Part shown: positions 1 to 8,636 of the stretch, in pieces | Numbering within the stretch: position 1 is the first letter of the stretch | Layout of the letters: each line of letters opens with the position of its first letter | Assembly (NCBI RefSeq): GCF_013390595.1 | Contig: NZ_JACAWV010000022.1 | Span: 1,216,196-1,280,195 of the forward strand | Direction: 5' to 3' | Length of the DNA stretch: 64,000 nt | Source: Rhizobium sp. RM | GTDB lineage: Bacteria > Pseudomonadota > Alphaproteobacteria > Rhizobiales > Rhizobiaceae | Position numbers and translations under genes: made by a program | The notes under the pieces: model-generated | Told to the model about the DNA's origin: nothing | Database searches by the model: none | Seen by the model: only the letters and a program-made list of their open reading frames with translations

Positions 1-1
1 G

Positions 2-112
2 AAGGAGCACCTCGTCATTCTTGAAGCCGTCGAACGACGATCCGTCGACGAAGCCGTTGATCGGCTGACCGCCCATATCCGCAATGCAAGGGACAGGGCG
101 CTGACCGTATAA
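2..112 (+). CDS. C-terminal end of a probable GntR/FCD-type regulator (partial)
   Basis: An open frame enters from the left edge and stops at TAA 110-112, giving 36 residues. The tail has the pattern H-L-x-I-L-x-A-V-x-x-R-x-x-x-x-A-V-x-x-L-x-x-H-I, which resembles the last helices of the FCD ligand-binding domain of FadR-subfamily GntR regulators. It ends 54 bp before the sugar-binding-protein gene on the same strand, so it could be the local regulator of that import operon. Only the tail is visible, so the assignment is tentative. Confidence 0.55.
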   Translation, partial: KEHLVILEAVERRSVDEAVDRLTAHIRNARDRALTV

Positions 113-166
113 AATTGAAAACCGGCCGGGGGTGAGGAGATTTTCGGCCACAAGAGGAGGAAAGAC

Positions 167-1495
167 ATGTCGCATTCATTGCTCAATCCCACACGTCGTG
201 GGTTCCTGGCCGGCACCGCGGCGATTGGCGGTAGCGCCCTTTTCGGCGTTCGTTCGGCATCGGCTGCCGTCAACTGGAAGAAACACGCCGGCACGACGCT
301 GGAAGTCAATCTGGTTAAAAGCCCGCGCAGCGAAACCCTGATCAAATATCTGAACGAGTTTGAGGAACTGACCGGTATCAAAGTCAACGCCGAAGCAACG
401 CCCGAACAGCAACAGCGCCAGAAAGTTGTGATCGAGCTGTCCTCTGGCAAGCCAAGCTTCGACGTCGTGCACCTGAGCTACCACGTCCAGAAGCGGCAGT
501 TTGAAAAGGGCAAGTGGCTGGCCGACATCAGCGGTTTCATGAAAGATCCGTCGCTGACAGATCCTTCGCTTGCTGAAAAGGACTTCGCCGAAGCCGGCAT
601 GCTGTTCGCCAAGGACAGCGACGGCGTGCTGCGCTCGCTTCCCTTCTCGGTGGATTACTGGATCGTCTACTGGAACAAGGACCTGTTTGAAGCAAAGGGC
701 TTGAAGTATCCTGAGACCTTCGAAGAGCTGGTTGACGCTGCCGAAAAGATCACCGACCCATCCACCAACACCTACGGCTTCGTTGCACGCGGCCTGAAGA
801 ATGCCAACACGCCGGTCTGGACCTCGCTGATGTTGGGATACGGCGCCAAGCCGATCGTCGATGGCAAGATCAATACCGAATCCAAGGAAGCGGTTGAGGC
901 GGCAAAGCTTTACCAGCGTCTGATGACGAAGGCAGCACCTCCCGGCGTCTCCGGCTTCAACTGGGCTGAAGCACAGTCTGCCTTCCTCCAGGGCAAGATC
1001 GGCATGTGGTTCGATGGCGTCGGCTTCGCACCGCCGATCGAAAACCCGGAAAAATCCCGCGTTGTCGGCAAGGTCGGTTACGGCGTCATGCCAAAGGGCC
1101 CGGCGACACAGGCGGCCGGCACGTTCGGCGATGGTCTCGGTGTTGTGGAGGCAAGCAGCAAGAAGGAAGCCGCCTATCTCTTCTGCCAGTGGGCGATCTC
1201 GCATGAAATGGGCGCGCGTCTGCTTCAGGCCGGCGCAGGCGTTCCATTCCGCCAGTCCATCCTCGAGGACCAGAAGGTCCGCGAAGGTGTGAAGATGCCT
1301 GCCGCCTGGCTCGATGCCGTCGTCGGTTCGGGCAAGGTTTCCCAGCTCGCGCTTCCGGTCATCATTCCCGTAACGGAATTCCGTGACATCTACGGCGTCG
1401 GCCTCACCAACATGATCGGCGGAGCCGATCCGGCAGCCGAACTCAAGAAAGCGACCGAACAGTTCGCACCTGTTCTTTCACGTAGCGAGGGATAA
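167..1495 (+). CDS. ABC transporter extracellular solute-binding protein, family 1 (sugar type)
   Basis: This 442-residue periplasmic binding protein begins with a twin-arginine-like signal (RRGFLAG followed by a hydrophobic stretch and an Ala-rich cleavage site near residue 33). The body has the length and pattern of SBP_bac_1 carbohydrate-binding proteins, including the PFSVDYWIVYWNKDLF segment. A strong ribosome site (GAGGAGGAAAG) sits just before the ATG. The stop TAA shares one base with the ATG of the first permease, so translation is probably coupled. The substrate cannot be read from sequence; the kinase downstream suggests a sugar or polyol. Confidence 0.88.
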   Translation: MSHSLLNPTRRGFLAGTAAIGGSALFGVRSASAAVNWKKHAGTTLEVNLVKSPRSETLIKYLNEFEELTGIKVNAEATPEQQQRQKVVIELSSGKPSFDVVHLSYHVQKRQFEKGKWLADISGFMKDPSLTDPSLAEKDFAEAGMLFAKDSDGVLRSLPFSVDYWIVYWNKDLFEAKGLKYPETFEELVDAAEKITDPSTNTYGFVARGLKNANTPVWTSLMLGYGAKPIVDGKINTESKEAVEAAKLYQRLMTKAAPPGVSGFNWAEAQSAFLQGKIGMWFDGVGFAPPIENPEKSRVVGKVGYGVMPKGPATQAAGTFGDGLGVVEASSKKEAAYLFCQWAISHEMGARLLQAGAGVPFRQSILEDQKVREGVKMPAAWLDAVVGSGKVSQLALPVIIPVTEFRDIYGVGLTNMIGGADPAAELKKATEQFAPVLSRSEG

Positions 1496-2433
1496 TGGTG
1501 TCCGTCAGCATCGAAAATACAGCAACGCGAACCAACCAGGACAAGAGGAGCAAGCCCGCGAGGCTTGCTCCCAACTACTGGCCATTCGTCATACCGGCAC
1601 TTGTCGTCATCGCCGCGGTGATCGTTTTTCCGTGGGTTTTCACCCTCTGGATGAGCGCCCATCGCTGGACGCTGGGACAGGAGCAGAGCTTTATCGGTTT
1701 TGAGAACTATATCCGGCTCGCCAGCGATGCCCGGTTCTGGGAATCGCTTTGGCATACGCTCGTCTATACCGTGCTGTCGGTCGTCGCTCCCCTGTTCCTC
1801 GGAACATTGGCAGCGCTGGTTTTCGATGCGCAATTTCCGTTGCGCGGATTTCTGCGCGGCGTCTTCGTCATGCCGATGATGGCGACCCCGGTCGCCATCG
1901 CACTGGTCTGGACAATGATGTTCCACCCACAACTCGGCGTGCTGAACTACCTGTTGTCATTCATCGGCATCGGTCCGCTGGAGTGGATCTACAATCAGTC
2001 GACCGTTATTCCCTCGCTGGTGCTCGTGGAGACCTGGCAGTGGACGCCGCTGGTCATGCTGATCGTGCTCGGCGGACTGGCCGCCGTGCCGCGCGAACCC
2101 TATGAAAGCGCCGAAATCGACGGCGCCAATGCCTGGCAGAAGTTCCGCTATCTCACCATGCCGATGATTGCGCCGTTCCTGATGATCGCCGTGATCATCC
2201 GCTCCATCGATGCCGTCAAAAGCTTCGACATCATTTATGCGATGACCCAGGGCGGCCCCGGCACGGCGTCGGAAACCATCAACATCTATCTCTACAACAC
2301 GGCGTTTGCCTATTACGACATCGGATACGGCTCGGCCATGGCTGTCGTCTTCTTCATCGTCATCATCGCGCTGTCCTTCGTACTGCTCATGGTTCGCCAG
2401 CGCACCCAGTGGAACGAGATGGAGGACCGTTGA
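1495..2433 (+). CDS. Sugar ABC transporter permease (MalF/UgpA type)
   Basis: This is a 312-residue integral inner-membrane protein with about six hydrophobic segments and the inner-membrane-component loop EIDGANAWQKFRYLTMPMI, which contacts the ATPase. The hydrophilic N-terminal tail of about 25 residues is typical of the first permease in CUT1 sugar importers. It overlaps the binding-protein stop by one base and its own TGA overlaps the next ATG by one base, so the three cistrons form one operon. Confidence 0.9.
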   Translation: MVSVSIENTATRTNQDKRSKPARLAPNYWPFVIPALVVIAAVIVFPWVFTLWMSAHRWTLGQEQSFIGFENYIRLASDARFWESLWHTLVYTVLSVVAPLFLGTLAALVFDAQFPLRGFLRGVFVMPMMATPVAIALVWTMMFHPQLGVLNYLLSFIGIGPLEWIYNQSTVIPSLVLVETWQWTPLVMLIVLGGLAAVPREPYESAEIDGANAWQKFRYLTMPMIAPFLMIAVIIRSIDAVKSFDIIYAMTQGGPGTASETINIYLYNTAFAYYDIGYGSAMAVVFFIVIIALSFVLLMVRQRTQWNEMEDR

Positions 2434-3254
2434 TGAAACGCAAGACAATCGACCGTATCGCGCTGTTCTTCGTCGCGCTGGTGATGATCTCTCCGGTCAT
2501 CCTGTTCTTCCTCTGGATGATTTCATTGTCGCTGAAATTCGAGATCGACAACGGTGCCTATCCGCCGATCCTCATTCCGGAACGCTTCGCATGGTCCAAC
2601 TATGTGAAGGTCTTCGAGGAGAACAATTTCTTCCTCTACTTCTGGAATTCCGTGCTGGTCACGGGGGCGGCCACAATTCTCGCGCTCGTCATCGGCGTTC
2701 CGGCAGGCTATGGCATCGCCCGCCTGAAGGCGGAAAAATCGGCGGTGGTCATCATGATCGCCCGCATGACGCCCGGCCTTTCCTTCCTCATTCCGCTGTT
2801 CCTGCTGTTTCAATGGCTGAACCTGCTCGGTACGCTCTGGCCACAGATCATCATCCACCTGGTGGTGACGGTTCCGATCGTCGTCTGGATCATGATCGGT
2901 TATTTCGAAACCACGCCGAAGGAACTGGAAGAAGCCGCAAGCATCGATGGCGCGTCCTCATGGCAGGTCTTCCGCCTTGTGGCACTGCCGATCGCCAAAC
3001 CGGGCATCGTGGTGTCCTTCATCCTCGCGGTGATCTTTTCGTGGAACAACTTCGTGTTTGGCATCGTGCTGGCCAGCCGTGAGACACGCACCCTGCCGGT
3101 TGCGGTCTACAACATGTTGTCCTTCGAACAGGTGAGCTGGGGTCCGCTTGCCGCTGCAGCGCTGATCGTGACGCTGCCGGTGCTGTTGCTGACGATGTTC
3201 GCACAAAAGCAGATCGTGGCAGGCCTCACCGCCGGCGCCGTCAAGGGCGGCTAA
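2433..3254 (+). CDS. Sugar ABC transporter permease (MalG/UgpE type)
   Basis: This is the second permease of the importer, 273 residues from the ATG at 2433. It has six predicted membrane spans and the EAA loop EEAASIDGASSWQVFRLVAL. An in-frame GTG at 2409 would add eight residues, but the ATG overlapping the previous TGA (TGATG) and preceded by GATGGAGGA is the better start. It pairs with the upstream permease and probably with the ATPase downstream. Confidence 0.9.
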   Translation: MKRKTIDRIALFFVALVMISPVILFFLWMISLSLKFEIDNGAYPPILIPERFAWSNYVKVFEENNFFLYFWNSVLVTGAATILALVIGVPAGYGIARLKAEKSAVVIMIARMTPGLSFLIPLFLLFQWLNLLGTLWPQIIIHLVVTVPIVVWIMIGYFETTPKELEEAASIDGASSWQVFRLVALPIAKPGIVVSFILAVIFSWNNFVFGIVLASRETRTLPVAVYNMLSFEQVSWGPLAAAALIVTLPVLLLTMFAQKQIVAGLTAGAVKGG

Positions 3255-3261
3255 GAACACA

Positions 3262-3340
3262 GTTAGAGCACAGATGCTCTAACCCTTTGTTTTAACGCAA
3301 TTCCGAACGCAAACCGCGATACGCTTTTGCTCGAATTGCT
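3262..3340. repeat. Double-palindrome intergenic repeat of rhizobial type
   Basis: Two palindromes lie back to back between the permease and the ATPase gene. The first is a perfect 9-bp stem (GTTAGAGCA, loop CAGA, TGCTCTAAC; 3262-3283) followed by a T-rich stretch. The second is an imperfect long stem (3297-3318 with 3322-3340). The order and wording match a short mosaic repeat that I recall as widespread in Rhizobiaceae intergenic regions (RIME-like). In an mRNA it would fold and could lower expression of the distal cistrons or protect the upstream ones. Confidence 0.6.
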
Positions 3341-3360
3341 AAAGTTACGGGATCAAAACG

Positions 3361-4422
3361 ATGGCACCGGTCAATATCCAGAATGTCCAGAAGCGCTTCG
3401 GCTCGGTCAATGTCATCCACGGCATCGACATCGATATCAGAGACGGCGAGTTCGTCGTGCTCGTCGGCCCATCCGGCTGCGGCAAATCAACCCTGCTGCG
3501 CATGATCGCCGGCCTTGAAGAGGTGAGTGATGGCGAAATCCACATCGGCGCGCGCGAGGTCAGCCACCTGCCCGCCCGCGACCGCGATATCGCAATGGTG
3601 TTCCAGAACTATGCGCTCTATCCGCACATGACCGTCAAGGACAACATGGGCTTCGCACTCAAGCTCAAGAAGGTCGATCAGAAGGAGACAGAAGCCAAGG
3701 TCAACAAGGCCGCCGCGATTCTTGGGCTGGACAAGCTGCTCGACCGTTATCCGCGCCAACTCTCCGGTGGCCAGCGCCAGCGTGTCGCCATGGGCCGCGC
3801 TCTGGTGCGCGATCCGCAGGTCTTCCTGTTTGACGAACCGCTTTCCAACCTCGATGCCAAGCTGCGCGTCCAGATGCGTGGTGAGATCAAGGCCATGCAT
3901 CAGCGGATCGGCACCACCACCATTTACGTTACCCATGACCAGGTTGAAGCCATGACCATGGCCGACAAGATCGTCGTGCTGCATGATGGCGTTATCGAGC
4001 AGATCGGTGCGCCGCTGGAACTCTACGATAACCCCGCCAATCTCTTCGTTGCGGGTTTCATCGGTTCACCGGCCATGAATTTCATTCGTGGCCGCGTCGA
4101 AGAAGGTGTGTTCCGGACGGCCAAGGGTCTCACCCTGCCCTTGCCGGCAACCGCCAACCTTGCAACGCTTGGTGGTCGGGATCTGGTTTACGGTGTGCGC
4201 CCCGAACATATCCGCGCTTCGGCCGACGGCAGCATCGAGGGCAAGGTTGAACTGGTGGAAGGGACCGGCTCGGAAATCTACGCCAAACTGGATTGCAAGG
4301 GCGACGATATCGCCTGCCTGTTCCGTGAACGACTGGATGTGAAGTTCGGCGACACAATCCGTATTGCCATCGACCCTTCCACGGTCCATCTGTTCGACAG
4401 GGAAAGCGGCAAGCGCATCTGA
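3361..4422 (+). CDS. Sugar ABC transporter ATP-binding protein (UgpC/MalK family)
   Basis: This 353-residue ATPase has the Walker A GPSGCGKST, the signature LSGGQRQRVAMGRA, Walker B VFLFDEPLSNLD and the switch histidine in THDQVEAMTM. The C-terminal third is the TOBE/OB regulatory domain seen in the MalK/UgpC subfamily. It lies 106 bp after the second permease, separated by a palindromic repeat, and probably energises that importer. UgpC-type ATPases are often shared between importers, so exclusive pairing is not certain. Confidence 0.93.
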   Translation: MAPVNIQNVQKRFGSVNVIHGIDIDIRDGEFVVLVGPSGCGKSTLLRMIAGLEEVSDGEIHIGAREVSHLPARDRDIAMVFQNYALYPHMTVKDNMGFALKLKKVDQKETEAKVNKAAAILGLDKLLDRYPRQLSGGQRQRVAMGRALVRDPQVFLFDEPLSNLDAKLRVQMRGEIKAMHQRIGTTTIYVTHDQVEAMTMADKIVVLHDGVIEQIGAPLELYDNPANLFVAGFIGSPAMNFIRGRVEEGVFRTAKGLTLPLPATANLATLGGRDLVYGVRPEHIRASADGSIEGKVELVEGTGSEIYAKLDCKGDDIACLFRERLDVKFGDTIRIAIDPSTVHLFDRESGKRI

Positions 4423-4487
4423 GCGCTTGTCAGGCCTTTTCAGGAAAGGTTTTCCATGCAGACAATGCGGAAACCAGGCAATCGAGA

Positions 4488-5462
4488 ATGGTGACGGGCA
4501 TGAGCAGTGAAGACAACACCAGCAAACACGTGTTGTGCGTTGGAGCCGCCGTGCTCGACACGCTGTTTCGTGTCCGTGATATGCCACGCGGTGAAGGAAA
4601 AGTGCTTCCCTACGACATGCTGCAGATTGCCGAAGGCATGGCTTCGAGCGCAGCTTACACCGTGCACCGCATGGGTGGCCGTGCCAGCCTTTGGGGGGCC
4701 GTTGGCAATGACGAGACAGGAGAACGCATTCTTCGTGATCTCTCCGAAAGCGGCATCGACACCAGTGGAATGACAACTGCCGCCGGCGCACGCTCGGCGC
4801 TTTCCACCATCATCATCGATGATCGCGGTGATCGGCTGATCGTACCTTTCTACGATCAGAAACTGCATGAGACGAAACGCTCCTGTACCCCTCAGGACAT
4901 CGCACCATTCGATGCGGTTCTCGTCGATGTGCGTTGGTCTGAACTGGCGCTCGACGTGCTGACCGTGGCACGCGCACTCGGCAAACCGGCCATTCTGGAT
5001 GGAGACGTCGCGCCCGTGGAAACACTCGAAAGACTGGCACCGGCCGCGACCCACATCATTTTCTCGGAACCGGCAGCCGCAAGCCTGACCGGGACGAACG
5101 ACGTACCGGCCATGCTGCCGCTTCTGCATGCCCGTTATCCGCAAACCTTTATCGCCGTCACCGCCGGTCCGGACGGCTGCTGGTGGACAGAACCCAACGA
5201 TCCGACGGTTCATTTTCAGTCGACCATGGCGATCGATGCGGTCGACACGCTGGCAGCGGGAGACGTCTTTCACGGCACTTTCGCACTCACCATCGCCGAA
5301 GGGATCGAAAGCCGCGCGGCGATACAACTCTCCTCCGTGGCTGCCGCACTGAAATGCATGGTTTTTGGAGGGCGAACCGGAACCCCCAGCCGGAGCGAGG
5401 CGGAAGCGGCTTTGGAACAGTGGCTGGCAAGCACGGAACAGGCTCACCTGCGCGCCTCCTGA
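4488..5462 (+). CDS. PfkB-family carbohydrate kinase
   Basis: This 324-residue ribokinase-fold protein has an N-terminal substrate-binding region (VLCVGAAVLDTLF; IAEGMASSAAYTVHRMGG) and the C-terminal PfkB signature DTLAAGDVFHGTF, whose Asp is the catalytic base. It probably phosphorylates the sugar imported by the upstream ABC system. A second ATG at 4500 is also possible. The family contains fructo-, keto- and sulfofructose kinases and nucleoside kinases, so the exact substrate is open. Confidence 0.85.
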   Translation: MVTGMSSEDNTSKHVLCVGAAVLDTLFRVRDMPRGEGKVLPYDMLQIAEGMASSAAYTVHRMGGRASLWGAVGNDETGERILRDLSESGIDTSGMTTAAGARSALSTIIIDDRGDRLIVPFYDQKLHETKRSCTPQDIAPFDAVLVDVRWSELALDVLTVARALGKPAILDGDVAPVETLERLAPAATHIIFSEPAAASLTGTNDVPAMLPLLHARYPQTFIAVTAGPDGCWWTEPNDPTVHFQSTMAIDAVDTLAAGDVFHGTFALTIAEGIESRAAIQLSSVAAALKCMVFGGRTGTPSRSEAEAALEQWLASTEQAHLRAS

Positions 5463-5480
5463 TCGGCTCGGCGATCCCGG

Positions 5481-5533
5481 AAACGGCATACGCCGTGAGC
5501 ATAAAACTATTCCATTTTTGCGATGCCGTTTCG
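5481..5533. promoter_or_regulatory. Inverted repeat GAAACGGCAT...ATGCCGTTTC upstream of the DmpA-type gene
   Basis: A perfect 10-bp inverted repeat (5481-5490 and 5524-5533) spans 33 bp. The left arm also overlaps a compact hairpin, ACGGC-atac-GCCGT (5484-5497), so two mutually exclusive RNA stems are possible. It lies between the PfkB stop and the peptidase start. It may be a terminator or attenuator for the kinase transcript or an operator for the next gene. Function is inferred only from the symmetry. Confidence 0.3.
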
Positions 5534-5618
5534 TGGTGAACTAGGCTAACGTCCGGTCGTACAAAGCTTTTTCGAAAGTGTTGCACGCACCCTTCCTGCC
5601 GACATCACGAGCCTCGAC

Positions 5619-6677
5619 ATGCCTGAAAGCAACCGCCCCAGACTTCGCGATATCGGTTTCAAGCCGGGCCATTTCGCCACGGGTCCGATGAATGCCATCA
5701 CGGATGTCGCAGATGTTCGCATCGGACATGTAACGATCATGGAGGGCGAGACGATCCGCACGGGTGCCACTGCGATCCTCCCACATGGCGGAAATCTGTT
5801 CCAGGACAAGGTGCCTGCCGCACTTGCCGTTTACAACGGATTCGGCAAGTTCGCAGGCGCAACACAGATCGAGGAACTGGGCGAACTCGAAACGCCCGTT
5901 GTCCTGACCAATACACTCGCAACCGGCAGAGCCATTGAGGCGATCAATCGATATACGCTTGCCCAACCAGGCAACGAGAAGGTCGTTTCGCTCAACGCCG
6001 TCGTCGGTGAAACCAACGATTCCCGCCTGAACGACATTCGTGCCGGCCGTCCGACCACTGAGGAAGTGACCAAGGCACTGGAAAACGCCGTCACCGGACC
6101 TGTCTTGGAAGGCAGCATCGGTGCAGGCACGGGCACGGTTGCCTTTGGCATGAAGGGCGGAATTGGCACAGCTTCGCGCATCGTGCCGATTGCAGGAAAA
6201 AACTACAGCCTGGGTGTGCTGGTTCAGTCCAACTATGGCGGCCACCTTCTTGTCTGCGGCAAGCCTTATCTGTCTCCCGAACACAAGGACAAGGATGGCT
6301 CCATCGTCATCGTCCTGGCAACCGATGCGCCCCTCTCGTCGCGTAATCTCAAGCGTTTGGCGGCCAGAAGTTTCGGTGGACTGGCGCGCACCGGCGCAGC
6401 GCTCAGCAATGGCTCCGGCGACTACGCGCTGGCATTTTCGACAGCCGAGGTTGTGCGCCGCACGCCAGCCCGCCGCAAGTCTGTGGCCGATTATCCGGAC
6501 CTTTCCAATGACGTGATTTCGCCGCTCTTCGAAGCCGCCATCGAGGCGACGGAGGAAGCAATCCTCAACTCGATGTGTTCGGCAACCACGACGACAGGGA
6601 TCAACGCCGCAACCGGAAAGCCATCCACAATCGACGCCATTTCGATCGAAACACTTTCCACCCTTCTTTCAGACTGA
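5619..6677 (+). CDS. P1/S58-family peptidase (DmpA-type aminopeptidase/D-esterase)
   Basis: This 352-residue N-terminal-nucleophile hydrolase belongs to the DmpA/BapA group. These proenzymes cut themselves at a Gly-Ser bond, and the freed Ser becomes the nucleophile. Here the matching site is SNG-SGDYALAFST, predicting cleavage between Gly265 and Ser266. The GVLVQSNYGG segment (199-208) fits the conserved strand of the alpha chain. Family members release N-terminal amino acids or hydrolyse D-amino-acid esters, amides or beta-peptides. A D-amino-acid transaminase, a D-aminopeptidase and a peptide importer nearby support a role in D-peptide breakdown. Confidence 0.88.
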   Translation: MPESNRPRLRDIGFKPGHFATGPMNAITDVADVRIGHVTIMEGETIRTGATAILPHGGNLFQDKVPAALAVYNGFGKFAGATQIEELGELETPVVLTNTLATGRAIEAINRYTLAQPGNEKVVSLNAVVGETNDSRLNDIRAGRPTTEEVTKALENAVTGPVLEGSIGAGTGTVAFGMKGGIGTASRIVPIAGKNYSLGVLVQSNYGGHLLVCGKPYLSPEHKDKDGSIVIVLATDAPLSSRNLKRLAARSFGGLARTGAALSNGSGDYALAFSTAEVVRRTPARRKSVADYPDLSNDVISPLFEAAIEATEEAILNSMCSATTTTGINAATGKPSTIDAISIETLSTLLSD

Positions 6678-6697
6678 CTTTTCCAGACGGAGTTTTC

Positions 6698-7564
6698 ATG
6701 ACATCCCCCACCGGTCGTATCGTTTACCTCAATGGTGCATTTCTGCCTGAGGCAGAAGCGCACCTGTCCATCTTCGACCGCGGCTTTCTGTTCGGCGACG
6801 GCATTTACGAGGTGACCTCGGTTCTCGAAGGCAAGCTGATCGACAGCGATCTGCACATGGCTCGACTGGAACGCAGCGCCCGTGAGATCGACGTTGCCCT
6901 GCCAGTCACGACGCTGGAAATCGTTGAGGCCGAGAAGCGGCTGGTTGCTGAAAACAACATCACCGAAGGTCTGATCTATCTGCAACTGACGCGCGGTGCA
7001 GAAGACCGAAACTTCCTCTTTTCAGCGGATCTCAAGCCGACGCTGGTCATGTTCACACAGGCCAAGAAACTGCTTGGCACCGGCGCCGAGGAAAAGGGCA
7101 TCGCGGTCAAATCCGTGCCTGACCAGCGTTGGGAACGTCGTGACATCAAGACCGTGTGTCTCCTGCCGCAGGTCATGGCAAAGCGTATCGCCAAGGCGGA
7201 AGGCTGCGATGAAGCCTGGATGATCGAAGACGGTTTCGTAACCGAAGGCGCGTCCTCGACCGCTTACATCATCACCGGCGACCGCAAGATCGTTACGCGC
7301 GGCAACAGCAACAAAACCCTGCCGGGATGCACACGCCTTGCCGCACTCCGTCTGGCTCAGGAAGAAGGCTATACCCTTGAGGAACGCCCCTTCACGCTGG
7401 AAGAAGCGCTCAACGCCGATGAAGCATGCCTGAGCAGCGCCTCGAACTTCGTTGTTTCCGTAACGAAAATCGACGGCAAGGCTGTTGGCACTGGCAAGCC
7501 CGGCCCGATGGTTCAGCGCCTGCGTGATCTCTATCTCGAGAACGCCCGCCGTACGGCAATCTGA
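6698..7564 (+). CDS. D-amino-acid aminotransferase (class IV PLP enzyme)
   Basis: This 288-residue fold-type-IV transaminase starts at the ATG at 6698, 20 bp after the peptidase stop and close to the length of bacterial D-alanine aminotransferases. The PLP lysine is Lys151 in DIKTVCLLPQ, and the FDRGFLFGDGIYEV and EGASSTAYII motifs are intact. The carboxylate-binding R-x-H of the Bacillus enzyme reads R104-N-F106 here, a variant that may alter substrate choice. Its likely role is to convert D-amino acids released by the neighbouring peptidases to 2-oxo acids. An in-frame upstream extension to 6575 overlaps the previous gene and is not credible. Confidence 0.88.
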   Translation: MTSPTGRIVYLNGAFLPEAEAHLSIFDRGFLFGDGIYEVTSVLEGKLIDSDLHMARLERSAREIDVALPVTTLEIVEAEKRLVAENNITEGLIYLQLTRGAEDRNFLFSADLKPTLVMFTQAKKLLGTGAEEKGIAVKSVPDQRWERRDIKTVCLLPQVMAKRIAKAEGCDEAWMIEDGFVTEGASSTAYIITGDRKIVTRGNSNKTLPGCTRLAALRLAQEEGYTLEERPFTLEEALNADEACLSSASNFVVSVTKIDGKAVGTGKPGPMVQRLRDLYLENARRTAI

Positions 7565-7573
7565 CATACGCAA

Positions 7574-7609
7574 ATCGGACCGAAACGCTCGAGGCTGTTT
7601 CGGTCCGAT
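7574..7609. terminator. Strong hairpin between convergent genes
   Basis: A perfect 13-bp stem (ATCGGACCGAAAC 7574-7586 with GTTTCGGTCCGAT 7597-7609, 10-base loop) is followed by GTTTG on the plus strand. It sits between the plus-strand aminotransferase and the minus-strand LysR gene and could stop transcription of either, though the T tract is short. Confidence 0.65.
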
Positions 7610-7653
7610 GTTTGATCTCGACAGTAAGCACGCGCTCTAAAATCGAGACACGT

Positions 7654-8547
7654 CTAATCGGCAACGGCCCAGATGCGTTCGACGATCGGACGGCGGTTTT
7701 CTCTGGAACGATAAAGCCGGATATCAACGCGAATATCCCAGCTTTCATCGGCAGCACGCACGAGAATGCCATTCTCCAATTCCTGCCGCATCAGGCTTTC
7801 CGGAACCCAGGTCACGCCCCAGCCGGCCATTGCCATGGCTTTCAGACCCACCGACATGCTGCCCTCATGCACACGCTCGAATTTCGGCAGGCGCGCGCTC
7901 AACAGGTCATGCAACAGCGGCCCGAAAAACGATGCCTTTTCATAGTCCAGATAGGCAAAAGGCTGCGTTTCAGCGGTATCGATACGGTGGAGTGGCAGCC
8001 CCTTCGCATCGGGCGCAGATACCGGGATGATGTTTTCATTGCCGAGCACCCGAAACTCGAACATCTGCGCGTCGAGCATGACGGGTACTTCATGATGCGC
8101 GTAGGTCAGCAGGAAGTCACTGTGACCATCCACCAGTGAATTGAGGTTTTCTTCCATGCTGCCGGAATCCGGTCGCAATGCGGAAAACAGCGGCCCGACC
8201 TGATCGTTCACCCGCTTCAGCCAATCGGGGAAAAACGTAAAGGAAAGTGTGTGCAGCGCAGTCAACCGCACCGTTTTGGCATCGGCACCGTCTTCCTGCA
8301 GCAAGGTACGGCGAGCATGGTAGAGCTGCTTCAGCGTCTCCTGCGCGACGGGCACAAATTTTACACCCGCTTCAGTCAGTCGTGACGGATAGGAGGCACG
8401 ATCGACCAGCGTCGCGCCAACCCATGCCTCAAGCTGCTTGATGCGGCGGCTGAAAGCCGATTGCGTAACGTGACGCTCGTCGGCCGCCTTCGAAAAGTTC
8501 AACGTTCCGGCAAGCGCCAGGAAATCCTCAAGCCATTTGACTTCCAA
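7654..8547 (-). CDS. LysR-family transcriptional regulator
   Basis: This regulator has 297 residues when started at TTG 8547, which has GGGAG about 8 bases upstream and yields the usual LysR opening x-V-K-W-L-E-D-F. An ATG at 8601 would add 18 unusual residues. The helix-turn-helix is in LNFSKAADERHVTQSAFSRRIKQLE, and the rest fits the periplasmic-binding-like effector domain. It is the last gene of the minus-strand dpp/D-aminopeptidase run, so it probably controls the D-peptide genes on both sides. Confidence 0.85.
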   Translation of the reverse strand: MEVKWLEDFLALAGTLNFSKAADERHVTQSAFSRRIKQLEAWVGATLVDRASYPSRLTEAGVKFVPVAQETLKQLYHARRTLLQEDGADAKTVRLTALHTLSFTFFPDWLKRVNDQVGPLFSALRPDSGSMEENLNSLVDGHSDFLLTYAHHEVPVMLDAQMFEFRVLGNENIIPVSAPDAKGLPLHRIDTAETQPFAYLDYEKASFFGPLLHDLLSARLPKFERVHEGSMSVGLKAMAMAGWGVTWVPESLMRQELENGILVRAADESWDIRVDIRLYRSRENRRPIVERIWAVAD

Positions 8548-8636
8548 CGGCCTATTCTCCCAACAAAGATAACTGCCCGGTCTCCATGCGAAGACCGGCA
8601 TTTATTAGGATCATTCGGGCCGCTTTGAAATCCCCT

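Noticed and set aside
176..1204. Minus-strand frame of 342 codons opposite the sugar-binding protein gene
   Set aside because: Shadow of a well-supported gene; the translation has no family features.
6575..6697. Upstream extension of the D-amino-acid aminotransferase
   Set aside because: Overlaps the coding end of the peptidase gene in another frame and adds residues absent from the family; the ATG at 6698 gives the normal length.
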